From assembly GCA_047974375.1 (NCBI GenBank), contig JBKECF010000086.1:60672-124671 (forward strand): a DNA stretch of 64,000 nucleotides, written 5' to 3'. Origin of the DNA: JBKECF01 sp047974375. Its GTDB lineage: Bacteria > Bacillota > Clostridia > Lachnospirales > CAMZNU01. How positions within the stretch are numbered: the first letter of the stretch is position 1; every line of letters begins with the position of its first letter. A program made the translations under genes and the position numbers. Of this stretch, positions 26,268 to 35,520 are shown one piece after another. The notes beneath the pieces are model-generated. The model was not told where the DNA came from and searched no databases. It was given only the letters and a program-made list of their open reading frames with translations.

Positions 26268-27158
26268 TTATTCTTTTACTGAGCCTATCATCATTCCTTT
26301 TACAAAATATTTTTGTATAAAAGGATACACTAATGTTATTGGAGTTACAGCTACGATAAGCATAGCATAACGTATTGATTCAGGCGTAACAACATTTGCT
26401 TGACTTGATACAGACATAACTTTTTGAAGTTCTTGCTGAGCTTGTGTTAGTGACATAGTGCGCATTAATACTGCTGGCATAGTCATTAAGCTTTCATCAG
26501 TTATGAAAAATGCTGGACTAAACCAGTCATTCCAATGCCATACTCCGATAAATAATGCTAAAGTTGCAATTATTGGTTTCGAGATTGGCATTATTATTTT
26601 AAACAAGACCGTAAATTCACTTGAACCGTCTATTCTTGCTGATTCAATTAAGCCATTTGGCAATTCCTTTACAAATGAAATAAACAGTATCATATAATAA
26701 AATTGAAATAAATTTGGTAAAATATATACTGAAAAGTTATCTAATAATCCTATTTGGGCATATAATAAATACGAATATACAACATTAACCGGAAAATAAA
26801 GAGTTATTAAACCAACTATCATATAAAATTTTTTACCAATTAAATTTTTTTGTGCTAAAGCATAACCAGCCATTGACGTGCAAATTATTGCTAAAAAAGT
26901 GCCAATACTAGTGCGTAAAACTGTCATTAATAAAGAATTAAATAAATTTTTTGCACTAAATACAAATTCAAAATTTTTTAAAGTAAAGCCTTTTGGTAAA
27001 AAATAAATCCCACCTATCAATGCTTCTTTCCCTTCGCTTAAAGCATTTATTAAACAATAAAAAATTGGATATATAGTGAATATAGCAAACACACTTACAA
27101 AAATAACGGTCACAGCGTTAATGATTATGTCCTCCAAATTGCTTTTTTTAACTACCAT
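26268..27158 (-). CDS. Sugar ABC permease, LplC/MalG type
   Basis: A 296-residue permease with six membrane segments. The EAA loop reads ESARIDGSSEFTVLFKIIMP about residue 190, and the C-terminus FVKGMMIGSVKE is typical of LplC. It pairs with the following LplB-like subunit and with the large binding lipoprotein downstream. It is spaced 18 bases from its upstream neighbour. No ATPase gene is in the cluster, so a shared one is likely. Confidence 0.94.
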   Translation of the reverse strand: MVVKKSNLEDIIINAVTVIFVSVFAIFTIYPIFYCLINALSEGKEALIGGIYFLPKGFTLKNFEFVFSAKNLFNSLLMTVLRTSIGTFLAIICTSMAGYALAQKNLIGKKFYMIVGLITLYFPVNVVYSYLLYAQIGLLDNFSVYILPNLFQFYYMILFISFVKELPNGLIESARIDGSSEFTVLFKIIMPISKPIIATLALFIGVWHWNDWFSPAFFITDESLMTMPAVLMRTMSLTQAQQELQKVMSVSSQANVVTPESIRYAMLIVAVTPITLVYPFIQKYFVKGMMIGSVKE

Positions 27159-27176
27159 AATATTTACCTCTTCATA

Positions 27177-28109
27177 TTAAATTATTCCACCATCAAATAC
27201 TTTTTTAGATGTTTTGTTAGCCAACAATAATATAACTATTGACATAATAGCCAATATAATATTTGCTGCTGCTGCAAAGGAATATCTACTTTGATTTAAG
27301 CCAGTTTCAACTACGAAAGTCTGTAAAACATATGATGTTTCATGATTAAATGGGTTTCCCAATAGATAGGATTGATTGAAGTTAGAACCAACTGGGCCTC
27401 CATTTAGTAGATTTCCCATATTTAAAATAAAAAGAGCACCTATTGTTCCGGATATTGACGGTAATGTGATAGAAAAAATCCTTCTTATTCTGCCCGCTCC
27501 ATCAACTTGTGCTGCTTCATATATTTCTTCACTTACACCGGCTATTGCTGCTAAATATATAATTGCATTCCAACCAGTTTCTTGCCAACAATCTACAAAA
27601 ACTCCAATCCACCAAAACATTTTTGGATCTGTTAGAAATTCTATAGGCATATCAACAAGTCCTAAATACATTAACAACTTATTAATGGGGCCGGTTCTGT
27701 CCAGAAACACCATAACTAGTGTAGCTACAACGACATAAGATAAAAAATGTGGCAAATAACTTCCTGTTTGTGCTGATTTTTTTAATTTTCTAAATGGAAT
27801 TTCATTAAGCATAAGTGCAAATATTATTGGGATTGTAAATGTGAATGCAAATTTCAAAATACTCATTCCAAATGTATTTTTTAACACTAGATAAAACTCT
27901 TTGTCTGAAAAAAGCTCTTTGAAATATTTAAAACCTGTAAAACTATGACCCCAAAAACCATCTATTAAGTCATATTCTAAAAAGGCGTTAAGCAAACTGA
28001 AGATTGGTACATAAGCAAATATAAAAAAGAAGATTAGAGATGGTATAATCATGATTTGCAACTGCCATTGATTAGTGTACCTTTTGAAAAAAGGTTTATC
28101 TTTATTCAT
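27177..28109 (-). CDS. Sugar ABC permease, LplB/MalF type
   Basis: A 310-residue permease, first gene of the minus-strand glycan operon. Six membrane segments are visible, with the EAA loop EEIYEAAQVDGAGRIRRIFSI followed by TLPSI, and the N-terminal WQLQIMIIPSLIFF that starts LplB proteins. GGAGGC precedes the ATG. The divergent two-component pair at 28439 is the likely regulator. The 330 bases between the two operons hold AT-rich sequence and repeat copy 6. Confidence 0.94.
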   Translation of the reverse strand: MNKDKPFFKRYTNQWQLQIMIIPSLIFFFIFAYVPIFSLLNAFLEYDLIDGFWGHSFTGFKYFKELFSDKEFYLVLKNTFGMSILKFAFTFTIPIIFALMLNEIPFRKLKKSAQTGSYLPHFLSYVVVATLVMVFLDRTGPINKLLMYLGLVDMPIEFLTDPKMFWWIGVFVDCWQETGWNAIIYLAAIAGVSEEIYEAAQVDGAGRIRRIFSITLPSISGTIGALFILNMGNLLNGGPVGSNFNQSYLLGNPFNHETSYVLQTFVVETGLNQSRYSFAAAANIILAIMSIVILLLANKTSKKVFDGGII

Positions 28110-28319
28110 TTTTAGCCTCCATTTGTTTTATTTCCCAAATTATAACATCACAATAATTAAATTTAAGTGGAAATTCTTACGTTTTAGTAGAGAAATTTCA
28201 CAATATATATAGATACTAAGAAATTTCTGTTATAATCCTAATAATGTTTACAGCTATAAAAAACTATATTTCAATAATTTAAAGATATAAGTATAGGAGT
28301 AAGTTTTGTTATGATTATA

Positions 28320-28427
28320 ATTGGTAAGAATTAGACCACCACCTCAATGCTGGCATAGGTGGCGGGATTATCTGATTCGCCGCTCAGTGGGGGTACAAGC
28401 CCTCACTGACGGATAGGTCTATTGACT
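28320..28427 (+). repeat. Modular hairpin repeat, copy 6 (no hairpin unit)
   Basis: The left arm begins ATTGGTAAGAATTAGACC. A short linker containing GGCGGG ... CGCC follows, then the right arm with GTGGGGGTACAAGCCCTCAC and the terminal GGATAGGTCTATTGACT. The Shine-Dalgarno GAGGAGG of the kinase gene starts at the next base, so the element forms the whole distal 5' untranslated region of that gene. Confidence 0.85.
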
Positions 28428-28438
28428 GAGGAGGCTAA

Positions 28439-30223
28439 ATGTGGATTTTAAATTCAAAAAAAGTAAAGATTAAGTATAAAACTAAATTAATGCTAGCGTA
28501 TTTATTAGCTATTGCCATCCCTTTGGCTATAGGTTTAACATATATTTATAATAATCTTATTGCTAATGCAAATAAAACTCTTAATAACACTTTATTGCTT
28601 CAGTTAGAAGAGAAAGAAAATATTATTTTAGATCAAGTAAATAATGCTAACAATTCTGCATATATCCTTTCCACTCAAAAGAATATTGTGGAATTTTTTA
28701 CACCTTCCTTTTATGAAACAAAGGAAATTATACATACTATGAATAACGATATAACTCCAACCTTAGCTTGGTTTGAAGATATTGAAACTTCTATAGATGA
28801 ATTTTATTTTTTAACAGAAAATAGGAGCATTCCAGAAAGTGAATTTTTAGTACAAGCTTATCCTTATTTAGATAAAGATTGGTATAAAAATTATAATAAA
28901 AATAGAGAGGAATCCGATAACTTTTATGGTATTCATAAAAATAGAAATTATAAATTTACAGATCAAAATTCAGATTTATTATACAGTTGGATATATCCTG
29001 TTTTGTTACCCAGTACCTCAGCTAAAACTATTTTACAAATTTCTATATCTGCAAAAAATCTGTTACCTGTACCAAAGAGCTCTAAGGAAATTTTCCTTTT
29101 ATATTCCGATGACAATATTATAAAAACGAGCACTTCTTCCTTTATTGACAACTGGGCTAGCAAAGAAAATATAGAAAAGATAATCTATAATATCGAATCA
29201 ATTGGAGGAAAAATAGAAATAAATAGTAGCACTTACTCTGTTTCTAATATTTTTATTGAAGAAATTGATGCTTATTTAGTTTCTCTGGTACTTTACGAGG
29301 AAATATCGCCGCCGCTAGATGTTGCAAAATCCACTTTTATAACAATAACTATATTAATAGTTACAATCGTTATTGTTGCTTCTTATATAATATCAACATT
29401 ACTTGTTAAGAGGATTTACACTATTATTGATACTGTAAAAGAAATTCAAAAGGGATGTTATACTAAGAAAATACCCATTACTAGTACAGATGAGGTTGGC
29501 GAATTGTCAGAAGAAATAAATATAATGGCACAAAAAATAGATACACTTATTAATACAGTTTTTGAAGCCGAGAAGCTTGAAAAGCAAAGTGAACTAGCAG
29601 CGTTACAGTCGCAGATTAACCCGCATTTTCTTTTTAACACTCTAGAAACAATAAAAATGTCTGCCGAAATAAAAGAATATGAAAAAACTATTCTTGGGCT
29701 TTCATCCCTTGGTGGACTAATGCGCTATACATTATTTTTTTCAGGAGCTCCAGTTTTGCTGAATCTAGAATTAAAACACCTAATAAATTATTTAAATATT
29801 CAACAAATGTTGCTTGATAATCGGCTAGTCTTCAAAATTTTGATTCCTCAAGATGTTCAAGACTCAGTAACCATTTTACCCCTAACTATTCAACCTGTTG
29901 TAGAAAATAGCATTAAACATGGTTTTAAAAATCCCTTTGGCATTTTAGAAATAACTATATATTATGAACAACTAGATTCTGGTATAAATTTATGTATAAA
30001 AGACAACGGGGTAGGTATTTCAGAAGATGAGTTTCGGGAACTTACGGAAATGTTAAATAATAAAGTTCAAACACAGAATTCAACCACAAGCAGCATAGGT
30101 TTATGGAATATTAATAAACGCTTATTTTTATCTTTTGGTGCTGAAAGTCGTTTACAAATGTATTCTGAAAAAAGAGGACTTTTAACTAAAATATACTTAC
30201 CAAGGAGGGAAAATGATGTATAA
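28439..30223 (+). CDS. Sensor histidine kinase, YesM family
   Basis: A 594-residue kinase with a membrane helix about 17-39, an extracellular dCache-like sensing domain, a second helix about 295-318, HAMP (ISTLLVKRIYTIIDTVKEIQ) and a canonical H-box QINPHFLFNTLE with His396. N-box (QPVVENSIKHG) and G-box (DNGVGISEDE) are intact. Start ATG 28439 has GAGGAGG immediately after repeat copy 6. The response regulator overlaps its end. The divergent transporter operon is the expected target and its oligosaccharide the likely signal. Confidence 0.94.
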   Translation: MWILNSKKVKIKYKTKLMLAYLLAIAIPLAIGLTYIYNNLIANANKTLNNTLLLQLEEKENIILDQVNNANNSAYILSTQKNIVEFFTPSFYETKEIIHTMNNDITPTLAWFEDIETSIDEFYFLTENRSIPESEFLVQAYPYLDKDWYKNYNKNREESDNFYGIHKNRNYKFTDQNSDLLYSWIYPVLLPSTSAKTILQISISAKNLLPVPKSSKEIFLLYSDDNIIKTSTSSFIDNWASKENIEKIIYNIESIGGKIEINSSTYSVSNIFIEEIDAYLVSLVLYEEISPPLDVAKSTFITITILIVTIVIVASYIISTLLVKRIYTIIDTVKEIQKGCYTKKIPITSTDEVGELSEEINIMAQKIDTLINTVFEAEKLEKQSELAALQSQINPHFLFNTLETIKMSAEIKEYEKTILGLSSLGGLMRYTLFFSGAPVLLNLELKHLINYLNIQQMLLDNRLVFKILIPQDVQDSVTILPLTIQPVVENSIKHGFKNPFGILEITIYYEQLDSGINLCIKDNGVGISEDEFRELTEMLNNKVQTQNSTTSSIGLWNINKRLFLSFGAESRLQMYSEKRGLLTKIYLPRRENDV

Positions 30224-31712
30224 ACTACTTGTTGTCGAAGACGATTACACTATTAGAAATGGTATAATTTCTATAATTAAAAATATGAATTTATCCATAG
30301 ATGAAATAGCTGAAGCTCAAAATGGTCAAGAGGCTATTGCTATTTACGAAGATTTTTACCCTCATATTGTTATAACAGATATTCGTATGCCGATTCTCGA
30401 TGGCCTTTCTTTTATTAAATGGGTACATGAAAATATTAATGAAAAACATCATAGTTTTTTTATTATTTTAAGTGGATTTAATGATTTTACTTATGCTAAG
30501 GAGGCAATTTATTATGGAGTAAGTGAGTATTTATTAAAACCAATAGATTCCAAAGATTTAAATAAATCTCTTGTGAATCTAATAGAAAAAATCAATGAAA
30601 AAATTAATATTGAAAATAATAATCTTAGTCTTTATACAACAATTGAAGAACTTAGAAAGAATGTATTACTTGATATACTTATAGGTCATAATAATAAGCT
30701 TGATTTAACAAGGAAAATAAATCTATTGAAAGAAATTTTTTTAGAAGGTAATTATACTGTTATAGTGAGCTATAACGTAAATGCTTTAGAATTTAATAAT
30801 TCATTAGGATTTTATTCGCTTTTTCAAATGAAATCTTTATTTGGTTATGAATATACTTTACTGTACAGTAAAAAAATAATAAAGTATGATTTTTTAGAGG
30901 CCTTAAATTTACTTACTGGTTATTTAGCCTATGGTAATGCCGATAGTATTGACAATATATCTAATGTAGCGAAAAAATGCCGCAGTCTTGTTGACAAAAG
31001 AGTACTTTTTCCGGACATAAATAGAATTCAGGTTTATGATAAAAGGAGTGAAGTGAATATACCTAATACCCCAATTAGAATTCCCACTTATGATATAAAT
31101 CGTGCTATTGAAGAGGATAACTATGATAAAATCGAAAAAATTATTAGAAATTATTTTCATAAGTTAATGAACTCAAAAAGTTATACTTCTGAATTTCTCA
31201 TAGAAACGGCAAAAATATTTGAAACTTCGGTATTAGCTTATACATTAAACCAAATGATGTTTTATAAGAATCAGTTAAATCAGCTTAGAAGTATTGAATT
31301 TTTACTAAGTTCCTCAAAAGATATAGAAGATTTCATTGATGCAATTGTTTCGCGTATAATTACAATTTGTAGAAATATCTATCCCTATGAAATGATTACG
31401 CCAGTTGATCAAGTAATTCAATATATAAATCTTTATTACGCTAAAGATATAAATCTTGTTTATGCAGCTAATTTAGCAAATATGAATACAAATTACTTTA
31501 GTTCAATTTTTAAAAAACAGACGGGAAAAAGTTTTATTTCTTATTTGCAGAATATCCGTATACAAAATTCTAAAAAATTACTTTTAGATAATACATTGAA
31601 AATTCAAGAAATTGCTTATACAGTTGGTTATAAAGATGAAAAATATTTTATGAAAGTTTTTAAATCAATCGTTGGCGTTACACCTTCCAACTTTCGTGAA
31701 AATAAGTTTTAA
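30216..31712 (+). CDS. AraC-family response regulator, YesN type
   Basis: A 498-residue YesN-like regulator with a receiver domain (VVEDDYT, phospho-Asp in ITDIRMP, Lys in LLKPID), a long central linker of about 260 residues and a C-terminal AraC domain with two helix-turn-helices (YAANLANMNTNYFSSIF; IQEIAYTVGYKDEKYFMKVF). AAGGAGGG lies seven bases before ATG 30216; an ATG at 30213 is also possible but closer. It overlaps the kinase stop. It likely activates the transporter operon transcribed from 28109. Confidence 0.94.
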   Translation: MYKLLVVEDDYTIRNGIISIIKNMNLSIDEIAEAQNGQEAIAIYEDFYPHIVITDIRMPILDGLSFIKWVHENINEKHHSFFIILSGFNDFTYAKEAIYYGVSEYLLKPIDSKDLNKSLVNLIEKINEKINIENNNLSLYTTIEELRKNVLLDILIGHNNKLDLTRKINLLKEIFLEGNYTVIVSYNVNALEFNNSLGFYSLFQMKSLFGYEYTLLYSKKIIKYDFLEALNLLTGYLAYGNADSIDNISNVAKKCRSLVDKRVLFPDINRIQVYDKRSEVNIPNTPIRIPTYDINRAIEEDNYDKIEKIIRNYFHKLMNSKSYTSEFLIETAKIFETSVLAYTLNQMMFYKNQLNQLRSIEFLLSSSKDIEDFIDAIVSRIITICRNIYPYEMITPVDQVIQYINLYYAKDINLVYAANLANMNTNYFSSIFKKQTGKSFISYLQNIRIQNSKKLLLDNTLKIQEIAYTVGYKDEKYFMKVFKSIVGVTPSNFRENKF

Positions 31713-31810
31713 CTAGAGCATTTAAAAATAGGTTTGGTATCACCCCTGATAAATATAGACATAAGTTTAAACAATAAACTGCATTTGCATATATTTTGCT
31801 AGTTAGGCAA

Positions 31811-31849
31811 AATGGGTTGTTGGGAACGAAAAATTCCCAACAGCCCATT
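31811..31849. terminator. Bidirectional terminator between convergent operons
   Basis: AATGGGTTGTTGGGAA (31811-31826) pairs with TTCCCAACAGCCCATT (31834-31849), one G-T pair only, with GCGTTTT on one side and TTTTGCC on the other. It separates the response regulator from the converging ROK kinase gene. Confidence 0.8.
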
Positions 31850-31854
31850 GCGTT

Positions 31855-32733
31855 TTAAGCTACTAACCCTTTCAAACACATAAAAGAGCCATTACCCTCA
31901 ATTCTAAACCCAATATTATTATCATTACAAAACAATTCTACTTCATTAAAATATTTAAAACTTTTAACAACTTGACCAGTAACTACAACTAAGTCTGTAT
32001 TAAAATTTAAGATTATATCCTTTAGGGAATCTCTTATATGAGTGCCGAATATTTTATATACTTCTAAAGCTTGTTCGTTACCCTCGTTGCATAAATCGAA
32101 AAGCATTTTGCCGTCACATTCGTAGCCTACTATATTTTTGCTTATTTTTTTCAAATTATTAGTAGAAACATAATCCTCTATTAAACCATTTTTGTAGGGT
32201 ACATTGTGAACATAGCCATCCTTTGGCACGTTTACATGAGATATTTGTTTTTCGCTTATAAAGGCAGAGCCTACTCCTGTACCTAGTGCTAAGCAAAATA
32301 TATTTTTATAGCTACTGTATTCTTGTGAATTTGCTATACCTAGGGCAAAACTTTTCACGTCATGTATAAATTTTATAGGGCAATTATTTATAAAATATTT
32401 TTCAAGGCTTGATGTTGTAATTTTTTTAATTAACTCATATTTTATATTTACTCCGTAAATATTTTCGTATTTATTTAGGCCTTTAATTAATGATATACCA
32501 TTTTCGTAGTCGAAAGGTCCAGGGAAGCCTAAGCCTAAGCCTATTATTGTTTTATCGCCATTTATTTTATTTATTAATATTTCTATTATTTCTATAAAAT
32601 TATTTAAAATTTCATCTTTAGAACCATTAGCCTTAGCGGGGAAATGGTATATTTCAGATACTTCTTCTAAAGTATTTATATAGCCACATTTTATTTCCGT
32701 TCCACCTACATCAAAACATAAATAATAATTCAT
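31855..32733 (-). CDS. ROK-family sugar kinase (probable mannokinase or glucokinase)
   Basis: A 292-residue ROK protein with the ATP phosphate motif DVGGTEIKCG at the N-terminus, LGLGFPGPFD, the sugar-binding FIHDVKSFALG and LALGTGVGSAFI. The Cys-rich zinc motif CxCGxxGCxE usual between residues 160 and 190 is absent; that stretch reads GYVHNVPYKNGLIEDYVS without cysteine. An in-frame GTG at 32739 overlaps the upstream stop, but ATG 32733 is preferred. It is the last gene of the mannoside operon, where phosphorylating free mannose to mannose-6-phosphate would feed the isomerase encoded just upstream. That substrate is inferred. Confidence 0.82.
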   Translation of the reverse strand: MNYYLCFDVGGTEIKCGYINTLEEVSEIYHFPAKANGSKDEILNNFIEIIEILINKINGDKTIIGLGLGFPGPFDYENGISLIKGLNKYENIYGVNIKYELIKKITTSSLEKYFINNCPIKFIHDVKSFALGIANSQEYSSYKNIFCLALGTGVGSAFISEKQISHVNVPKDGYVHNVPYKNGLIEDYVSTNNLKKISKNIVGYECDGKMLFDLCNEGNEQALEVYKIFGTHIRDSLKDIILNFNTDLVVVTGQVVKSFKYFNEVELFCNDNNIGFRIEGNGSFMCLKGLVA

Positions 32734-32735
32734 AG

Positions 32736-34448
32736 TCACCTGTCTTTTATTTGCGCTACCAAAAATTTACAATTACCCCTTGGTGTTAAATAAACTTCCT
32801 TTATATTTGCTGGAACTATAAAGGTTTCGCCGAAGTGTATTTCTACGGTTTCGAAATCATTTTTTTTGCTTTCTAAATATGCCGACTCCCCTTCTACTAA
32901 ATTTAAAACGGCAACAGAGTCATTTAATGCTAATAAATATTTTTCATTAATATTATATCTATTAGTTTCTATAAATTCTAAATCATGCAAACCTGTTTTT
33001 TGGACTTTTAAGTCTTCATTGTGTTTACTTATTAAGTTTTTATTAACCCATTTAGTATCTCTATCAAACTGAATATTTTCAAAGCCATGGTCCAAATGTA
33101 CAGGCCTTGGCAGTCCGTCTAAGCCTAGTTTGCCCCAATCCCATAATTTAAAAGTAAAAATATATGGTGTGGCGCTTATTTCTAGCACTAGAGTATTTTT
33201 TCCAGAACAATGTACGGTTCCAGAAGGAATTGACACATGGTCGTGCTTACTTACTTTTATTTTATTTACATATTTTTCAGTATTAAAAAGAAATTCGCCT
33301 TTATTTGCTTTTTCCAAGTCTTCTCGCATTTCATCTTCGTTTACATCTTCTTTTAAGCCTATGTATACAAAGCCTTCATCATTGGTGTCTAATATATAAT
33401 AGCTTTCATCTTGGGTATATTTCATACCAAATTTTTCTTTTATATAGGACTTTAATGGGTGAACTTGTAAAGAGAGATTTCCCCCTTCAAAAGTATCTAG
33501 CAAGTCAAATCTAATGGGAAACTCTGCCCCAAAAACTTCATACACTCTTTTACCTAACAATTCCACAGGAAAATTTTTTACAAGATTCATGGTTTGCATT
33601 CCGAAAACTATTCCATCTATTTCAAAGTGAACAGAATTTTCTTCAGCTACACCGTCGAAAGACCAACCATAGTTTTCCATTTCCCTAGGAAGATTGTAGG
33701 TGTTTTTCATCCATTGGCCGCCCCATACACTTTTATCGAAATAGGGTTTCATTCTAAAAGGCCTGTTGCACAAAGTTTTTAAACAATTAAAATAAGTTTC
33801 ATTATTAACTATTTTGTATTCACTTGTATCTGTATCAATGAAGTAATCATATTTATTTATGTTGGAATATTTATGGTCGTCAACTAATCGCCACTCTATA
33901 AAATAACCAATTTTAAATTTTTCTAGATTTGGCGCATTTGAATTATTATAAAGCCAATTACTTTCGCCTTGTCTGTACCTTAGTTGGATTTCCCATCTTG
34001 TTATTTCTAGAAAAAATTTTATATCGCCCTCTATAAAATTTAAAGCATTTACCCCTACTACAAATATAGGTTCTTGGGAATTTTCAATACTTTTTTCTAC
34101 TTCCTTTTTTATTTCCTCTTTACTATTTTCTTTAAAACAATCTTCTAGGCTATGTTTAGTCATGTGGCCAAAAACTCTATCCGTTGTTATTTCAGGGAAG
34201 AATTCTTTAGATAATTCTTCGTCTGGTAATTTATAGTCAGAGGTTGCAATTACTTTGCCATAGCCTTTTAAAAAATCTTTTATTTCGTCTTCTGTATTTA
34301 CATAGCAATCAAAAACAAATAGTCTACTTCCTTTTTTTGTTTCCTCTTGAATTATTTTTTCTAGTTCATTTTTACCTTTTTTTATAAATCCTGATTCCAT
34401 AGTAACTTTCGGATTTAATTCATAGTTATTATAAGATTTATAGTTCAT
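32736..34448 (-). CDS. manA: Class I mannose-6-phosphate isomerase with extra N-terminal domain
   Basis: A 570-residue protein. The C-terminal 350 residues form a type I cupin isomerase: FGAEFPIRFDLLDTFEGGN, LSLQVHPLKSYIKEKFG (metal ligands Gln and His), and HVSIPSGTVHCSGKNTLVLEIS. The first 210 residues are a separate domain that I cannot name; its segments FVFDCYVN and EPIFVVGVNAL suggest an alpha/beta fold, perhaps a degenerate nucleotide-binding one. ATG 34448 follows GGAGG; the GTG at 34460 lies on that site. It converts mannose-6-phosphate to fructose-6-phosphate. Repeat copy 7 lies directly upstream. Confidence 0.85.
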   Translation of the reverse strand: MNYKSYNNYELNPKVTMESGFIKKGKNELEKIIQEETKKGSRLFVFDCYVNTEDEIKDFLKGYGKVIATSDYKLPDEELSKEFFPEITTDRVFGHMTKHSLEDCFKENSKEEIKKEVEKSIENSQEPIFVVGVNALNFIEGDIKFFLEITRWEIQLRYRQGESNWLYNNSNAPNLEKFKIGYFIEWRLVDDHKYSNINKYDYFIDTDTSEYKIVNNETYFNCLKTLCNRPFRMKPYFDKSVWGGQWMKNTYNLPREMENYGWSFDGVAEENSVHFEIDGIVFGMQTMNLVKNFPVELLGKRVYEVFGAEFPIRFDLLDTFEGGNLSLQVHPLKSYIKEKFGMKYTQDESYYILDTNDEGFVYIGLKEDVNEDEMREDLEKANKGEFLFNTEKYVNKIKVSKHDHVSIPSGTVHCSGKNTLVLEISATPYIFTFKLWDWGKLGLDGLPRPVHLDHGFENIQFDRDTKWVNKNLISKHNEDLKVQKTGLHDLEFIETNRYNINEKYLLALNDSVAVLNLVEGESAYLESKKNDFETVEIHFGETFIVPANIKEVYLTPRGNCKFLVAQIKDR

Positions 34449-34461
34449 AGTGTCCTCCACA

Positions 34462-34706
34462 AGTCAATAGACCTATCCGTCAGTTGGGGGTTGTACCCCA
34501 TTGAACGGCGAGTTCGGTAGCATAACCGAGTTGGTTGCATAGTCGAGCAGAAAGCACAGCTTTCGACCAGAGTTGGTTGCATAGTCGAGCAGAAAGCACA
34601 GCTTTCGACCAGACTCGAGCAATAAAGCAAAGCTTTATGACCAGAGCAGTTTACGTAGTAAACGACCAGATGTATACATTGAGGTGGGGGTCTAATTCTT
34701 ACCGAT
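34462..34706 (-). repeat. Modular hairpin repeat, copy 7 (four hairpin units, tandem duplication)
   Basis: Reversed copy of 245 bases. The right arm starts at 34462 (AGTCAATAGACCTATCCGTC) and the left arm ends CTAATTCTTACCGAT at 34706. The core holds four units, two with identical GAAAGC/GCTTTC stems, one ATAAAGC/GCTTTAT and one GTTTAC/GTAAAC. A 42-base block including a linker is repeated exactly at 34530-34571 and 34572-34613. It lies between the GntR and manA genes, with the right arm a few bases before the manA ribosome site. Confidence 0.9.
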
Positions 34707-34718
34707 AAAAATACAACT

Positions 34719-35438
34719 TTACAATTTAATCATATAACTGTATTTATCTCCAGCGTAAAGAACAACGCTGTATTCCACAATTTTACCTGTTAGGTCATAA
34801 CCTTTTCTTGTTCTTTTAAATAGGGGGAAACCCTCGGGAACTTCCAACAAACTAGCTATTTTCCCTTTAGATAACGTAGCCTCTAGTAAATCTTCTGTGC
34901 TGGAAATTACTACATTGCATTTATCTCTAAGTAAATTGTAAAGAGATTGCTTATACTCCTCCAAGTCTATTGATTTATCAATATTTTTTAAATAAGTTAT
35001 AGAATGTACAAAGGGTTTGCCTTTATAGCATCTTACTCTCTCTAGCTCATAAACTTTGTCCATGGCTTTTGCATCTAACATACTTAGAATTTTTTTTGTT
35101 GGACTAATTTCTTTTAAAAGGCAAAGAGATGTGGATATTTCTTTGCCTTGTTTTTTCATTTCATCTGTTAAACTAATTGCTTTGTGGTAATTTTCTTTCA
35201 GTTTGCCATAGGTTACTACTGTGCCTATACCTCGCATAGGTTCAAGATATCCTATATTACTTAGCTCCATTAAAGCTTGCCTTACGGTTATACGACTTAC
35301 TTCAAAGTCCTCACGCAGTTGCTTTTCGCTGGGGATAATATCGCCTGTATTATATTCACCGCATTCAATAAGATTTTTAAGTATGTTTGATAATTGCATA
35401 TACAAAGGTATAGCACCTTTTTGCCTGTCTAGTTTCAT
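34719..35438 (-). CDS. GntR-family regulator, HutC subfamily (UTRA domain)
   Basis: A 239-residue repressor with an N-terminal winged helix (PLYMQLSNILKNLIECGEY, then IPSEKQLREDFEVSRITVRQAL) and a C-terminal UTRA ligand domain (about 90-235, with ELERVRCYKGKPFVHSITYL). GGAGG precedes the ATG. It lies inside the mannoside operon between the alpha-mannosidase and isomerase genes, so it probably represses that operon and is released by a phosphorylated sugar such as mannose-6-phosphate. The palindrome at 41270-41283 in the operon promoter is a candidate operator. Specificity is inferred. Confidence 0.92.
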   Translation of the reverse strand: MKLDRQKGAIPLYMQLSNILKNLIECGEYNTGDIIPSEKQLREDFEVSRITVRQALMELSNIGYLEPMRGIGTVVTYGKLKENYHKAISLTDEMKKQGKEISTSLCLLKEISPTKKILSMLDAKAMDKVYELERVRCYKGKPFVHSITYLKNIDKSIDLEEYKQSLYNLLRDKCNVVISSTEDLLEATLSKGKIASLLEVPEGFPLFKRTRKGYDLTGKIVEYSVVLYAGDKYSYMIKL

Positions 35439-35520
35439 AATTTCCTCCTTGCAAGTGATTTCGTTTACTTACATCATACAAGGAAAAAAAGATATAATAC
35501 AATAGATTTTAAATTTTATT

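Noticed and set aside
34445..34630. A 61-codon minus-strand frame with a repeated SLVESCAFCSTMQPT-like peptide
   Set aside because: It lies wholly inside modular repeat copy 7 and the peptide repeat merely reflects the 42-base DNA duplication; no ribosome site.
34500..34690. Possible CRISPR-like array in copy 7
   Set aside because: The repeated blocks are palindromic hairpins with short constant flanks and no unique spacers of constant length, and there are no cas genes.
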